This document shows, one piece after another, positions 26,597-38,600 of a stretch of 64,000 nt of DNA. Origin of the DNA: Glandiceps talaboti (lineage: Eukaryota > Hemichordata > Enteropneusta > Spengelidae); assembly GCF_964340395.1 (NCBI RefSeq), contig NC_135567.1, positions 12,191,484 through 12,255,483 on the forward strand, given 5' to 3'. The translations under genes were made by a program, and so were the position numbers. Position 1 is the stretch's first letter. Every line of letters starts with the position of its first letter. The notes beneath the pieces are model-generated. The model saw only the letters and a program-made list of their open reading frames with translations. It did no database searches and was not told the DNA's origin.

Positions 26597-26841
26597 TGAT
26601 ACTCTGTCAGATTGTATTCCAGGTAATTTATAACACTTACATACAAACATTAATTAACAAATGCAAATTTCCATGGCATATGTAGTTGTTGCAGTAAATA
26701 GCGACTTGTTATAAACTTTGACACAGATATTTACGATGTGTAGCTTACTTTATTGAAATTGAAAGCAGTCTATGTAAAGGAATTATTGATTAAGAATGTG
26801 TATAAAATGTTTGTAAATAATTGTCTTTGTGTTTCCCCTAG
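26597..26841 (+). pseudogene. truncated left-end unit of the CCP array
   Basis: 26,597-26,622 is the last 26 nt of the repeat exon, with one change (ATTCCAG for ATTGCAG), followed by a complete 219-bp repeat intron. The rest of the exon and its acceptor are missing; the sequence to the left is unrelated. It marks the breakpoint where the array ends. The donor GTAATTTA at 26,623 remains but has no exon to serve. Confidence 0.9.
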
Positions 26842-29800
26842 ACTGTACTGCTCTATCAGCACCAACATCTGGATCCTTGTCAACTGCAGCTGTCATAAGT
26901 GGTACATCTGTATCGTTAACCTGTGATGCTGGTTTTACTGCAATAGGAGGCATTACCACTATAACTTGCAATGCTGGAACATGGAGTGATACTCTGTCAG
27001 ATTGTATTGCAGGTAATTTATAACACTTACATACAAACATTAATTAACAAATGCAAATTACCATGGCATATGTAGTTGTTGCAGTAAATAGCGACTTGTT
27101 ATAAACTTTGACACAGATATTTACGATGTGTAGCTTACTTTATTGAAATTGAAAGCAGTCTATCTAAAGTAATTATTGATTGGCAATGTATATAAACTGT
27201 TTGTAAATAATTGTCTTTGTGTTTCCCCTAGACTGTACTGCTCTATCAGCGCCAACATCTGGATCCTTGTCAACTGCAGCTGTCATAAGTGGTACATCTG
27301 TATCGTTAACCTGTGATGCTGGTTTTACTGCAATTGGAGGCATTACCACTATAACTTGCAATGCTGGAACATGGAGTGATACTCTGTCAGATTGTATTGC
27401 AGGTAATTTATAAAACTTATATACAGTCATTAATTAACAAATGCGAATTTCCATGGCATTTGTAGTTGTTGCAGTAAACTTTGACTTGTAATAAAATTTG
27501 ACACAGATATTTACGATGTGTAGCTTACTTTATTGAAATTGAAAGCAGTCTATCTAAAGTAATTATTGATAGGAAATGTGTATAAAATGTTTGTAAATAA
27601 TTGTCTTTGTGTTTGCCCTAGACTGTACTGCTCTATCAGCACCAACATCTGGATCCTTGTCAACTGCAGCTGTCATAAGTGGTACATCTGTATCATTAAC
27701 CTGTGATGCTGGTTTTACTGCAATTGGAGGCATTACCACTATAACTTGCAATGCTGGAACATGGAGTGATACTCTATCAGATTGTATTGCAGGTAATTTA
27801 TAAAACTTATATACAGTCATTAATTAACAAATGCGAATTTCCATGGCATTTGTAGTTGTTGCAGTAAATATTGACTCGTAATAAAATTTGACACAGATAT
27901 TTACGATGTGTAGCTTACTTTATTGAAATTGAAAGCAGCCTTCTAAAGTAATTATGGATAGGGAATGTGTATAAAATGTTTGTAAATAATTGTCTTTGTG
28001 TTTCCCCTAGACTGTACTGCTCTATCAGCACCAACATCTGGATCCTTGTCAACTGCAGCTGTCATAAGTGGTACATCAGTATCGTTAACCTGTGATGCTG
28101 GTTTTACTGCAATAGGAGGCATTACCACTATAACTTGCAATGCTGGAACATGGAGTGATACTCTGTCAGATTGTATTGCAGGTAATTTAAAAAACTTACA
28201 TTCAAACATTAATTAACAAATGCAAATTTCCATGGCATTTGTAGTTGTTGCAATAAATATTGACTTGTAATAAAATTTGACACAGATATTTACCATGTTT
28301 AGCTTACTTGATTGAAATTGAAAGCAGTCTATCTAAAGTAATTATTGATAGGGAATGTGTATAAAATGTTTGTAAATAATTGTCTTTGTGTTTGTCCTAG
28401 ACTGTACTGCTCTATCAGCACCAACATCTGGATCCTTGTCAACTGCAGCTGTCATAAGTGGTACATCTGTATCGTTAACCTGTGATGCTGGTTTTACTGC
28501 AATTGGAGGCATTACCACTATAACTTGCAATGCTGGAACATGGAGTGATACTCTGTCAGATTGTATAGCAGGTAATTTATAACACTTACATACAAACATT
28601 AATTAACAAATGCAAATTACCATGGCATATGTAGTTGTTGCAGTAAATAGCGACTTGTTATAAACTTTGACACAGATATTTATGATGTTTGGCTTACTTT
28701 ATTGAAATTGAAAGCAGTCTATGTAAAGGAATTATTGATTAAGAATGTGTATAAAATGTTTGTACATAATTGTCTTTGTGTTTCCCCTAGACTGTACTGC
28801 TCTATCAGCACCAACATCTGGATCCTTGTCAACTGCAGCTGTCATAAGTGGTACATCTGTATCGTTAACCTGTGATGCTGGTTTTACTGCAATTGGAGGC
28901 ATTACCACTATAACTTGCAATGCTGGAACATGGAGTGATACTCTGTCAGATTGTATTGCAGGTAATTTATAACACTTACATACAAACATTAATTAACAAA
29001 TGCAAATTACCATGGCATATGTAGTTGTTGCAGTAAATAGCGACTTGTTATAAACTTTGACACAGATATTTACGATGTGTAGCTTACTTTATTGAAATTG
29101 AAAGCAGTCTATCTAAAGTAATTATTGATTGGCAATGTATATAAAATGTTTGTAAATAATTGTCTTTGTGTTTCCCCTAGACTGTACTGCTCTATCAGCG
29201 CCAACATCTGGATCCTTGTCAACTACAGCTGTCATAAGTGGTACATCTGTATCGTTAACCTGTGATGCTGGTTTTACTGCAATTGGAGGCATTACCACTA
29301 TAACTTGCAATGCTGGAACATGGAGTGATACTCTGTCAGATTGTATTGCAGGTAATTTATAAAACTTATATACAGTCATTAATTAACAAATGCGAATTTC
29401 CATGGCATTTGTAGTTGTTGCAGTAAACTTTGACTTGTAATAAAATTTGACACAGATATTTACGATGTGTAGCTTACTTTATTGAAATTGAAAGCAGTCT
29501 ATCTAAAGTAATTATTGATAGGAAATGTGTATAAAATGTTTGTAAATAATTGTCTTTGTGTTTGCCCTAGACTGTACTGCTCTATCAGCACCAACATCTG
29601 GATCCTTGTCAACTGCAGCTGTCATAAGTGGTACATCTGTATCGTTAACCTGTGATGCTGGTTTTACTGCAATTGGAGGCATTACCACTATAACTTGCAA
29701 TGCTGGAACATGGAGTGATACTCTGTCAGATTGTATAGCAGGTAATTTATAACACTTACATACAAACATTAATTAACAAATGCAAATTACCATGGCATAT

Positions 29801-32081
29801 GTAGTTGTTGCAGTAAATAGCGACTTGTTATAAACTTTGACACAGATATTTATGATGTTTGGCTTACTTTATTGAAATTGAAAGCAGTCTATGTAAAGGA
29901 ATTATTGATTAAGAATGTGTATAAAATGTTTGTACATAATTGTCTTTGTGTTTCCCCTAGACTGTACTGCTCTATCAGCACCAACATCTGGATCCTTGTC
30001 AACTGCAGCTGTCATAAGTGGTACATCTGTATCGTTAACCTGTGATGCTGGTTTTACTGCAATTGGAGGCATTACCACTATAACTTGCAATGCTGGAACA
30101 TGGAGTGATACTCTGTCAGATTGTATTGCAGGTAATTTATAACACTTACATACAAACATTAATTAACAAATGCAAATTACCATGGCATATGTAGTTGTTG
30201 CAGTAAATAGCGACTTGTTATAAACTTTGACACAGATATTTACGATGTGTAGCTTACTTTATTGAAATTGAAAGCAGTCTATCTAAAGTAATTATTGATT
30301 GGCAATGTATATAAAATGTTTGTAAATAATTGTCTTTGTGTTTCCCCTAGACTGTACTGCTCTATCAGCGCCAACATCTGGATCCTTGTCAACTACAGCT
30401 GTCATAAGTGGTACATCTGTATCGTTAACCTGTGATGCTGGTTTTACTGCAATTGGAGGCATTACCACTATAACTTGCAATGCTGGAACATGGAGTGATA
30501 CTCTGTCAGATTGTATTGCAGGTAATTTATAAAACTTATATACAGTCATTAATTAACAAATGCGAATTTCCATGGCATTTGTAGTTGTTGCAGTAAACTT
30601 TGACTTGTAATAAAATTTGACACAGATATTTACGATGTGTAGCTTACTTTATTGAAATTGAAAGCAGTCTATCTAAAGTAATTATTGATAGGAAATGTGT
30701 ATAAAATGTTTGTAAATAATTGTCTTTGTGTTTGCCCTAGACTGTACTGCTCTATCAGCACCAACATCTGGATCCTTGTCAACTGCAGCTGTCATAAGTG
30801 GTACATCAGTATCGTTAACGTGTGATGCTGGTTTTACTGCAATTGGAGGCATTACCACTATAACTTGCAATGCTGGAACATGGAGTGATACTCTGTCAGA
30901 TTGTATTGCAGGTAATTTATAAAACTTATATACAGTCATTAATTAACTAATGCGAATTTCCATGGCATTTTTAGTTGTTGCAGTAAATATTGACTTGTAA
31001 TAAAATTTGACACAGATATTTACCATGTTTAGCTTACTTGATTGAAATTGAAAGCAGTCTATCTGAAGTAATTATTGATAGGGAATGTCTATAAAATGTT
31101 TGTAAATAATTGTCTTTGTGTTTGCCCTAGACTGTACTGCTCTATCAGCACCAACATCTGGATCCTTGTCAACTGCAGCTGTCATAAGTGGTACATCTGT
31201 ATCGTTAACCTGTGATGCTGGTTTTACTGCAATAGGAGGCATTACCGCTATAACTTGCAATGCTGGAACATGGAGTGATACTCTGTCAGATTGTATTGCA
31301 GGTAATTTAAAAAACTTACATTCAAACATTAATTAACAAATGCAAATTTCCATGGCATTTGTAGTTGTTGCAGTAAATATTGACTTGTAATAAAATTTGA
31401 CACAGATATTTACCATGTTTAGCTTACTTGATTGAAATTGAAAGCAGTCTATCTAAAGTAATTATTGATAGGGAATGTGTATAAAATGTTTGTAAATAAT
31501 TGTCTTTGTGTTTGTCCTAGACTGTACTGCTCTATCAGCACCAACATCTGGATCCTTGTCAACTGCAGCTGTCATAAGTGGTACATCTGTATCGTTAACC
31601 TGTGATGCTGGTTTTACTGCAATTGGAGGCATTACCGCTATAACTTGCAATGCTGGAATATGGAGTGATACTCTGTCAGATTGTATTGCAGGTAATTTAT
31701 AAAACTTATATACAGTCATTAATTAACTAATGCGAATTTTCATGGCATTTGTAGTTGTTGCAGTAAATATTGACTTGTAATAAAATTTGACACAGATATT
31801 TACCATGTTTAGCTTACTTGATTGAAATTGAAAGCAGTCTATCTAAAGTAATTATTGATAGGGAATGTGTATAAAATGTTTGTAAATAATTGTCTTTGTG
31901 TTTGCCCTAGACTGTACTGCTCTATCAGCACCAACATCTGGAACATTGTCAACTGCAGCTGTCATAAGTGGTACATCTGTATCGTTAACCTGTGATGCTG
32001 GTTTTACTGCAATTGGAGGCATTACCGCTATAACTTGCAATGCTGGAACATGGAGTGATACTCTGTCAGATTGTATTGCAG
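26842..32081 (+). CDS. CCP/sushi-repeat gene, array block 1: exons 1-14
   Basis: Fourteen complete 171-nt exons start at 26,842, 27,232, 27,622, 28,011 and then every 390 bp to 31,911. Each is bounded by a TTT(CC/GC/GT)CCTAG acceptor and GCAG|GTAATTTA donor, with 219-nt introns (218 before the exon at 28,011). All are phase 1-1 and encode 57 residues, beginning DCTALSAP once the split Asp codon is joined. Cysteines are at 2, 28, 43 and 55, Trp at 48, and Gly-Phe at 31-32, the classic CCP pattern (disulfides C1-C3 and C2-C4 in the family). Protein variants seen: A16T (29,181; 30,351), T40A (31,131; 31,521; 31,911), T47I (31,521) and S12T (31,911). No exon has a stop or frameshift; intron retention would stop translation within four codons. 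This end of the array is the more varied one. Confidence 0.93.
28401..30740 (+). repeat. three-unit higher-order duplication (1,170 bp x 2)
   Basis: 28,401-29,570 and 29,571-30,740 are near-identical three-unit blocks. They share the intron variant TGTACATAAT (28,762 / 29,932), the A16T exon (29,181 / 30,351), a GTATAGCAGG exon end and a GTAAACTTTGAC intron variant, all 1,170 bp apart. Confidence 0.85.
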
Positions 32082-32182
32082 GTAATTTATAAAACTTACA
32101 TTCAAACATTAATTAACAGATGCAAATTTCCATGGCATTTGTAGTTGTTGCAGTAAATATTGACTTGTAATAAAATTTGACA

Positions 32183-32462
32183 TTTAAAAATTTATTTAAT
32201 TTTAGTTTATACAGAATATTTTCATAAGCCTGAACATTCCATTCCTCCTGGCATCTAGTTCACAAACCAGTGTTCAAATATGCTCACAGGAAATATCAGA
32301 GGATGTACGTCATCACCAGATTACATGTGTATACGTAAGGGGAGCACAGGAAATTGTCAGAATGTTTGTACTATGCATAATTTTCTACTTAGGCTCCTTC
32401 TAGCCTCAGTCTAGTTCAAGCTGCGTTTGGAGAACATTGCTAAATTTGTCTCTGCCTACCGA
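32183..32462. mobile_element. 280-bp unrelated insertion/replacement in the array
   Basis: Repeat sequence breaks off after TTTGACA (32,182) and resumes at GTCAGATTGTATAGCAG (32,463). The 280 bp between are unrelated to the unit and replace 272 bp of it (169 nt unaccounted exon and intron sequence up to the last 17 exon bases). I see no terminal inverted repeats or target duplication. The origin is unknown: it may be filler DNA, a transposon fragment, or older sequence. It includes AATTTTAG followed by an 18-codon open stretch to TAG, which might act as a terminal exon, but there is no evidence for this. Confidence 0.6.
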
Positions 32463-32479
32463 GTCAGATTGTATAGCAG
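32463..32479 (+). pseudogene. CCP exon remnant (last 17 nt) with intact donor
   Basis: GTCAGATTGTATAGCAG followed by GTAATTTA is the 3' tail of a repeat exon whose body and acceptor were lost to the insertion on its left. It carries the ATA (Ile56) variant also seen at 28,564, 29,734 and 34,424. Confidence 0.88.
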
Positions 32480-32698
32480 GTAATTTATAACACTTACATA
32501 CAAACATTAATTAACAAATGCAAATTACCATGGCATATGTAGTTGTTGCAGTAAATATTGACTTGTAATAAATTTTAACACAGATATTTACCATGTTTAG
32601 CTTACTTGATTGAAATTGAAAACAGTCTATCTAAAGTAATTATTGATAGGGAATGTGTATAAAATGTTTGTAAATAATTGTCTTTGTGTTTCCCCTAG

Positions 32699-35600
32699 AC
32701 TGTACTGCTCTATCAGCACCAACATCTGGATCCTTGTCAACTGCAGCTGTCATAAGTGGTACATCAGTATCGTTAACCTGTGATGCTGGTTTTACTGCAA
32801 TTGGAGGCATTACCACTATAACTTGCAATGCTGGAACATGGAGTGATACTCTGTCAGATTGTATTGCAGGTAATTTATAAAACTTATATACAGTCATTAA
32901 TTAACTAATGCGAATTTCCATGGCATTTGTAGTTGTTGCAGTAAATATTGACTTGTAATAAAATTTGACACAGATATTTACCATGTTTAGCTTACTTGAT
33001 TGAAATTGAAAGCAGTCTATCTAAAGGAATTAATGATTAAGAATGTGTATAAAATGTTTGTAAATAATTGTCTTTGTGTTTCCCCTAGACTGTACTGCTC
33101 TATCAGCACCAACATCTGGATCCTTGTCAACTGCAGCTGTCATAAGTGGTACATCAGTATCCTTAACCTGTGATGCTGGTTTTACTGCAATTGGAGGCAT
33201 TACCACTATAACTTGCAATGCTGGAACATGGAGTGATACTCTGTCAGATTGTATTGCAGGTAATTTATAAAACTTATATACAGTCATTAATTAACAAATG
33301 CGAATTTCCATGGCATTTGCAGTTGTTGCATTAAATATTGACTTGTTATAAACTTTGACACAGATATTTACCATGTTTAGCTTACTTGATTGAAATTGAA
33401 AGCAGTCTATCTAAAGTAATTATTGATAGGGAATGTGTATAAAATGTTTGTAAATAATTGTCTTTGTGTTTCCCCTAGACTGTACTGCTCTATCAGCACC
33501 AACATCTGGATCCTTGTCAACTGCCGCTGTCATAAGTGGTACATCTGTATCGTTAACCTGTGATGCTGGTTTTACTGCAATTGGAGGCATTACCGCTATA
33601 ACTTGCAATGCTGGAACATGGAGTGATACTCTGTCAGATTGTATTGCAGGTAATTTATAAAACTTACATTCAAACATTAATTAACAAATGCGAATTTCCA
33701 TGGCATTTGTAGTTGTTGCAATAAATATTGACTTGTAATAAAATTTGACATAGATATTTATGATGTTTGGCTTACTTTATTGAAATTGAAAGCAGTCTAT
33801 GTAAAGGAATTATTGATTAAGAATGTGTATAAAATGTTTGTAAATAATTGTCTTTGTGTTTCCCCTAGACTGTACTGCTCTATCAGCACCAACATCTGGA
33901 TCCTTGTCAACTGCAGCTGTCATAAGTGGTACATCAGTATCGTTAACCTGTGAAGCTGGTTTTACTGCAATAGGAGGCATTACCACTATAACTTGCAATG
34001 CTGGAACATGGAGTGATACTCTGTCAGATTGTATTGCAGGTAATTTATAAAACTTATATACAGTCATTAATTAACTAATGCGAATTTCCATTTCATTTGT
34101 AGTTGTTGCAGTAAATATTGACTTGTAATAAAATTTGACACAGGTATTTACCATGTTTAGCTTACTTGATTGAAATTGAAAACAGTCTATCTAAAGTAAT
34201 TATTGATAGGGAATGTGTGTAAAATGTTTGTAAATAATTGTCTTTGTGTTTCCCCTAGACTGTACTGCTCTATCAGCTCCAACATCTGGATCCTTGTCAA
34301 CTGCAGCTGTCATAAGTGGTACATCAGTATCGTTAACCTGTGATGCTGGTTTTACTGCAATTGGAGGCATTACCACTATAACTTGCAATGCTGGAACATG
34401 GAGTGATACTCTGTCAGATTGTATAGCAGGTAATTTATAACACTTACATACAAACATTAATTAACAAATGCAAATTACCATGGCATATGTAGTTGTTGCA
34501 GTAAATAGCGACTTGTTATAAACTTTGACACAGATATTTATGATGTTTGGCTTACTTTATTGAAATTGAAAGCAGTCTATGTAAAGGAATTATTGATTAA
34601 GAATGTGTATAAAATGTTTGTAAATAATTGTCTTTGTGTTTCCCCTAGACTGTACTGCTCTATCAGCACCAACATCTGGATCCTTGTCAACTGCAGCTGT
34701 CATAAGTGGTATATCTGTATCGTTAACCTGTGATGCTGGTTTTACTGCAATAGGAGGCATTACCACTATAACTTGCAATGCTGGAACATGGAGTGATACT
34801 CTGTCAGATTGTATTGCAGGTAATTTATAAAACTTATATACAGTCATTAATTAACTAATGCGAATTTCCATTTCATTTGTAGTTGTTGCAGTAAATATTG
34901 ACTTGTTATAAACTTTGACACAGATATTTACCATGTTTAGCTTACTTTATTGAAATTGAAAGCAGTCTATCTAAAGTAATTATTGTTATGGAATTTGTAT
35001 AAAATGTTTGTAAATAATTGTCTTTGTGTTTGCCCTAGACTGTACTGCTCTATCAGCACCAACATCTGGATCCTTGTCAACTGCAGCTGTCATAAGTGGT
35101 ACATCTGTATCGTTAACCTGTGATGCTGGTTTTACTGCAATTGGAGGCATTACCGCTATAACTTGCAATGCTGGAACATGGAGTGATACTCTCTCAGATT
35201 GTATTGCAGGTAATTTATAAAACTTACATTCAAACATTAATTAACAAATGCGAATTTCCCTGGCATTTTTAGTTGTTGCAGTAAATATTGACTTGTAATA
35301 AAATTTGACACAGATATTTACCATGTTTAGCTTACTTGATTGAAATTGAAAGCAGTCTATCTAAAGGAATTAATGATTAAGAATGTGTATAAAATGTTTG
35401 TAAATAATTGTCTTTGTGTTTCCCCTAGACTGTACTGCTCTATCAGCACCAACATCTGGATCCTTGTCAACTGCAGCTGTCATAAGTGGTACATCTGTAT
35501 CGTTAACCTGTGATGCTGGTTTTACTGCAATTGGAGGCATTACCACTATAACTTGCAATGCTGGAACATGGAGTGATACGCTGTCAGATTGTATTGCAGG

Positions 35601-38600
35601 TAATTTATAACACTTGCATACAAACATTAATTAACAAATGCAAATTACCATGGCATATGTAGTTGTTGCAGTAAATATTGACTTGTTGTAAACTTTGACA
35701 CTGATATTTACGATGTGTAGCTTACTTTATTGAACTTGAAAGCAGTCTATCTAAAGTAATTATTGATTGGGAATGAGTATAAAATGTTTGTAAATAATTG
35801 TCTTTGTGTTTCCCCTAGACTGTACTGCTCTATCAGCACCAATATCTGGATCCTTGTCAACTGCAGCTGTCATAAGTGGTACATCAGTATCGTTAACCTG
35901 TGATGCTGGTTTTACTGCAATAGGAGGCATTACCACTATAACTTGCAATGCTGGAACATGGAGTGATACTCTGTCAGATTGTATTGCAGGTAATTTATTA
36001 CACTTACACACAAACATTAATTAACAAATGCAAATTACCATGGCATATGTAGTTGTTGCAGTAAATAGCGACTTGTTATAAACTTTGACACAGATATTTA
36101 CGATGTGTAGCTTACTTGATTGAAATTGAAAGCAGTCTATCTAAGGTAATTATTGATAGGAAATGTGTATAAAATGTTTGTTAATAATTGTCTTTGTGTT
36201 TCCCCTAGACTGTACTGCTCTATCAGCACCAACATCTGGATTCTTGTCAACTGCAGCTGTCATAAGTGGTACATCAGTATCGTTAACCTGTGATGCTGGT
36301 TTTACTGCAATTGGAGGCATTACCACTATAACTTGCAATGCTGGAACATGGAGTGATACTCTGTCAGATTGTATTGCAGGTAATTTATAAAACTTATATC
36401 CAGTCATTAATTAAAAAATGCGAATTTTCATGGCATTTGTAGTTGTTGCATTAAATATTGACTTGTTATAAACTTTGACACAGATATTTACCATGTTTAG
36501 CTTACTTTATTGAAATTGAAAGCAGTCTATCTAAAGTAATTATTGATAGGGAATTTGTATAAAATGTTTGTAAATAATTGTCTTTGTGTTTGCCCTAGAC
36601 TGTACTGCTCTATCAGCACCAACATCTGGATCCTTGTCAACTGCAGCTGTCATAAGTGGTACATCTGTATCGTTAACCTGTGATGCTGGTTTTACTGCAA
36701 TTGGAGGCATTACCGCTATAACTTGCAATGCTGGAACATGGAGTGATACTCTGTCAGATTGTATTGCAGGTAATTTATAAAACTTACATTCAAACATTAA
36801 TTAACAAATGCGAATTTCCATGGCATTTTTAGTTGTTGCAGTAAATATTGACTTGTAATAAAATTTGACACAGATATTTACCATGTTTAGCTTACTTGAT
36901 TGAAATTGAAAGCAGTCTATCTAAAGGAATTAATGATTAAGAATGTGCATAAAATGTTTGTAAATAATTGTCTTTGTGTTTCCCCTAGACTGTACTGCTC
37001 TATCAGCACCAACATCTGGATCCTTGTCAACTGCAGCTGTCATAAGTGGTACATCAGTATCGTTAACCTGTGATGCTGGTTTTACTGCAATAGGAGGCAT
37101 TACCACTATAACTTGCAATGCTGGAACATGGAGTGATACTCTGTCAGATTGTATTGCAGGTAATTTATAAAACTTATATACAGTCATTAATTAACTAATG
37201 CGAATTTCCATGGCATTTGTAGTTGTTGCAGTAAATATTGACTTGTAATAAAATTTGACACAGATATTTACCATGTTTAGAATACTTGATTGAAATTGAA
37301 AGCAGTCTATCTAAAGTAATTATTGATTGGGAATGTGTGTAAAATGTTTGTAAACAATTGTCTTTGTGTTTCCCCTAGACTGTACTGCTCTATCAGCACC
37401 AACATCTGGATCCTTGTCAACTGCAGCTGTCATAAGTGGTACATCAGTATCGTTAACCTGTGATGCTGGTTTTACTGCAATAGGAGGCATTACCACTATA
37501 ACTTGCAATGCTGGAACATGGAGTGATACTCTGTCAGATTGTATTGCAGGTAATTTATTACACTTACACACAAACATTAATTAACAAATGCAAATTACCA
37601 TGGCATATGTAGTTGTTGCAGTAAATAGCGACTTGTTATAAACTTTGACACAGATATTTACGATGTGTAGCTTACTTTATTGAAATTGAAAGCAGTCTAT
37701 CTAAAGTAATTATTGATAGGGAATGTGTATAAAATGTTTGTAAATAATTGTCTTTGTTTTTCCCCTAGACTGTACTGCTCTATCAGCACCAACATCTGGA
37801 TCCTTGTCAACTGCAGCTGTCATAAGTGGTACATCAGTATCGTTAACCTGTGATGCTGGTTTTACTGCAATTGGAGGCATTACCACTATAACTTGCAATG
37901 CTGGAACATGGAGTGATACTCTGTCAGATTGTATTGCAGGTAATTTATAAAACTTATATACAGTCATTAATTAACAAATGCGAATTTCCATGGCATTTGT
38001 AGTTGTTGCATTAAATATTGACTTGTAATAAAATTTGACACAGATATTTACCATGTTTAGCTTACTTGATTGAAATTGAAAGCAGTCTATCTAAAGGAAT
38101 TAATGATTAAGAATGTGTATAAAATGTTTGTAAATAATTGTCTTTGTGTTTGCCCTAGACTGTACTGCTCTATCAGCACCAACATCTGGATCCTTGTCAA
38201 CTGCAGCTATCATAAGTGGTACATCAGTATCGTTAACCTGTGATGCTGGTTTTACTGCAATAGGAGGCATTACTACTATAACTTGCAATGCTGGAACATG
38301 GAGTGATACTCTGTCAGATTGTATTGCAGGTAATTTATCAAACTTATATACAGTCATTAATTAACTAATGCGAATTTCCATGGCATTTGTAGTTGTTGCA
38401 GTAAATATTGACTTGTAATAAAATTTGACACAGATATTTACCATGTTTAGATTACTTGATTGAAATTGAAAGCAGTCTATTTAAAGTAATTATTGATTGG
38501 GAATGTGTGTAAAATGTTTGTAAACAATTGTCTTTGTGTTTGCCCTAGACTGTACTGCTCTATCAGCACCAACATCTGGATCCTTGTCAACTGCAGCTGT

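Larger units (their letters stand above)
13360..26841 (+). other. presumed large first intron (about 13.5 kb)
   Basis: Runs from the GTAAGA donor after the signal exon to the TTTCCCCTAG acceptor of the first intact CCP exon. I found no credible coding exon in it on either strand. Frames of 60-100 codons (for example 15,489-15,782, 21,601-21,879, 23,632-23,886, and 13,758-13,507 on the minus strand) show no domain and no consistent splice context. Its recognisable content is repeats, listed separately. If the signal exon belongs to another gene, this would be intergenic instead. Confidence 0.5.
32082..32698 (+). other. enlarged intron with a destroyed CCP unit
   Basis: Between the exons at 31,911-32,081 and 32,699 the spacing is 788 bp (two units plus 8). 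The exon expected here is missing, so the intron is 617 nt if the flanking exons are spliced together. Since all exons are phase 1-1, losing one does not disturb the frame. Confidence 0.85.
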
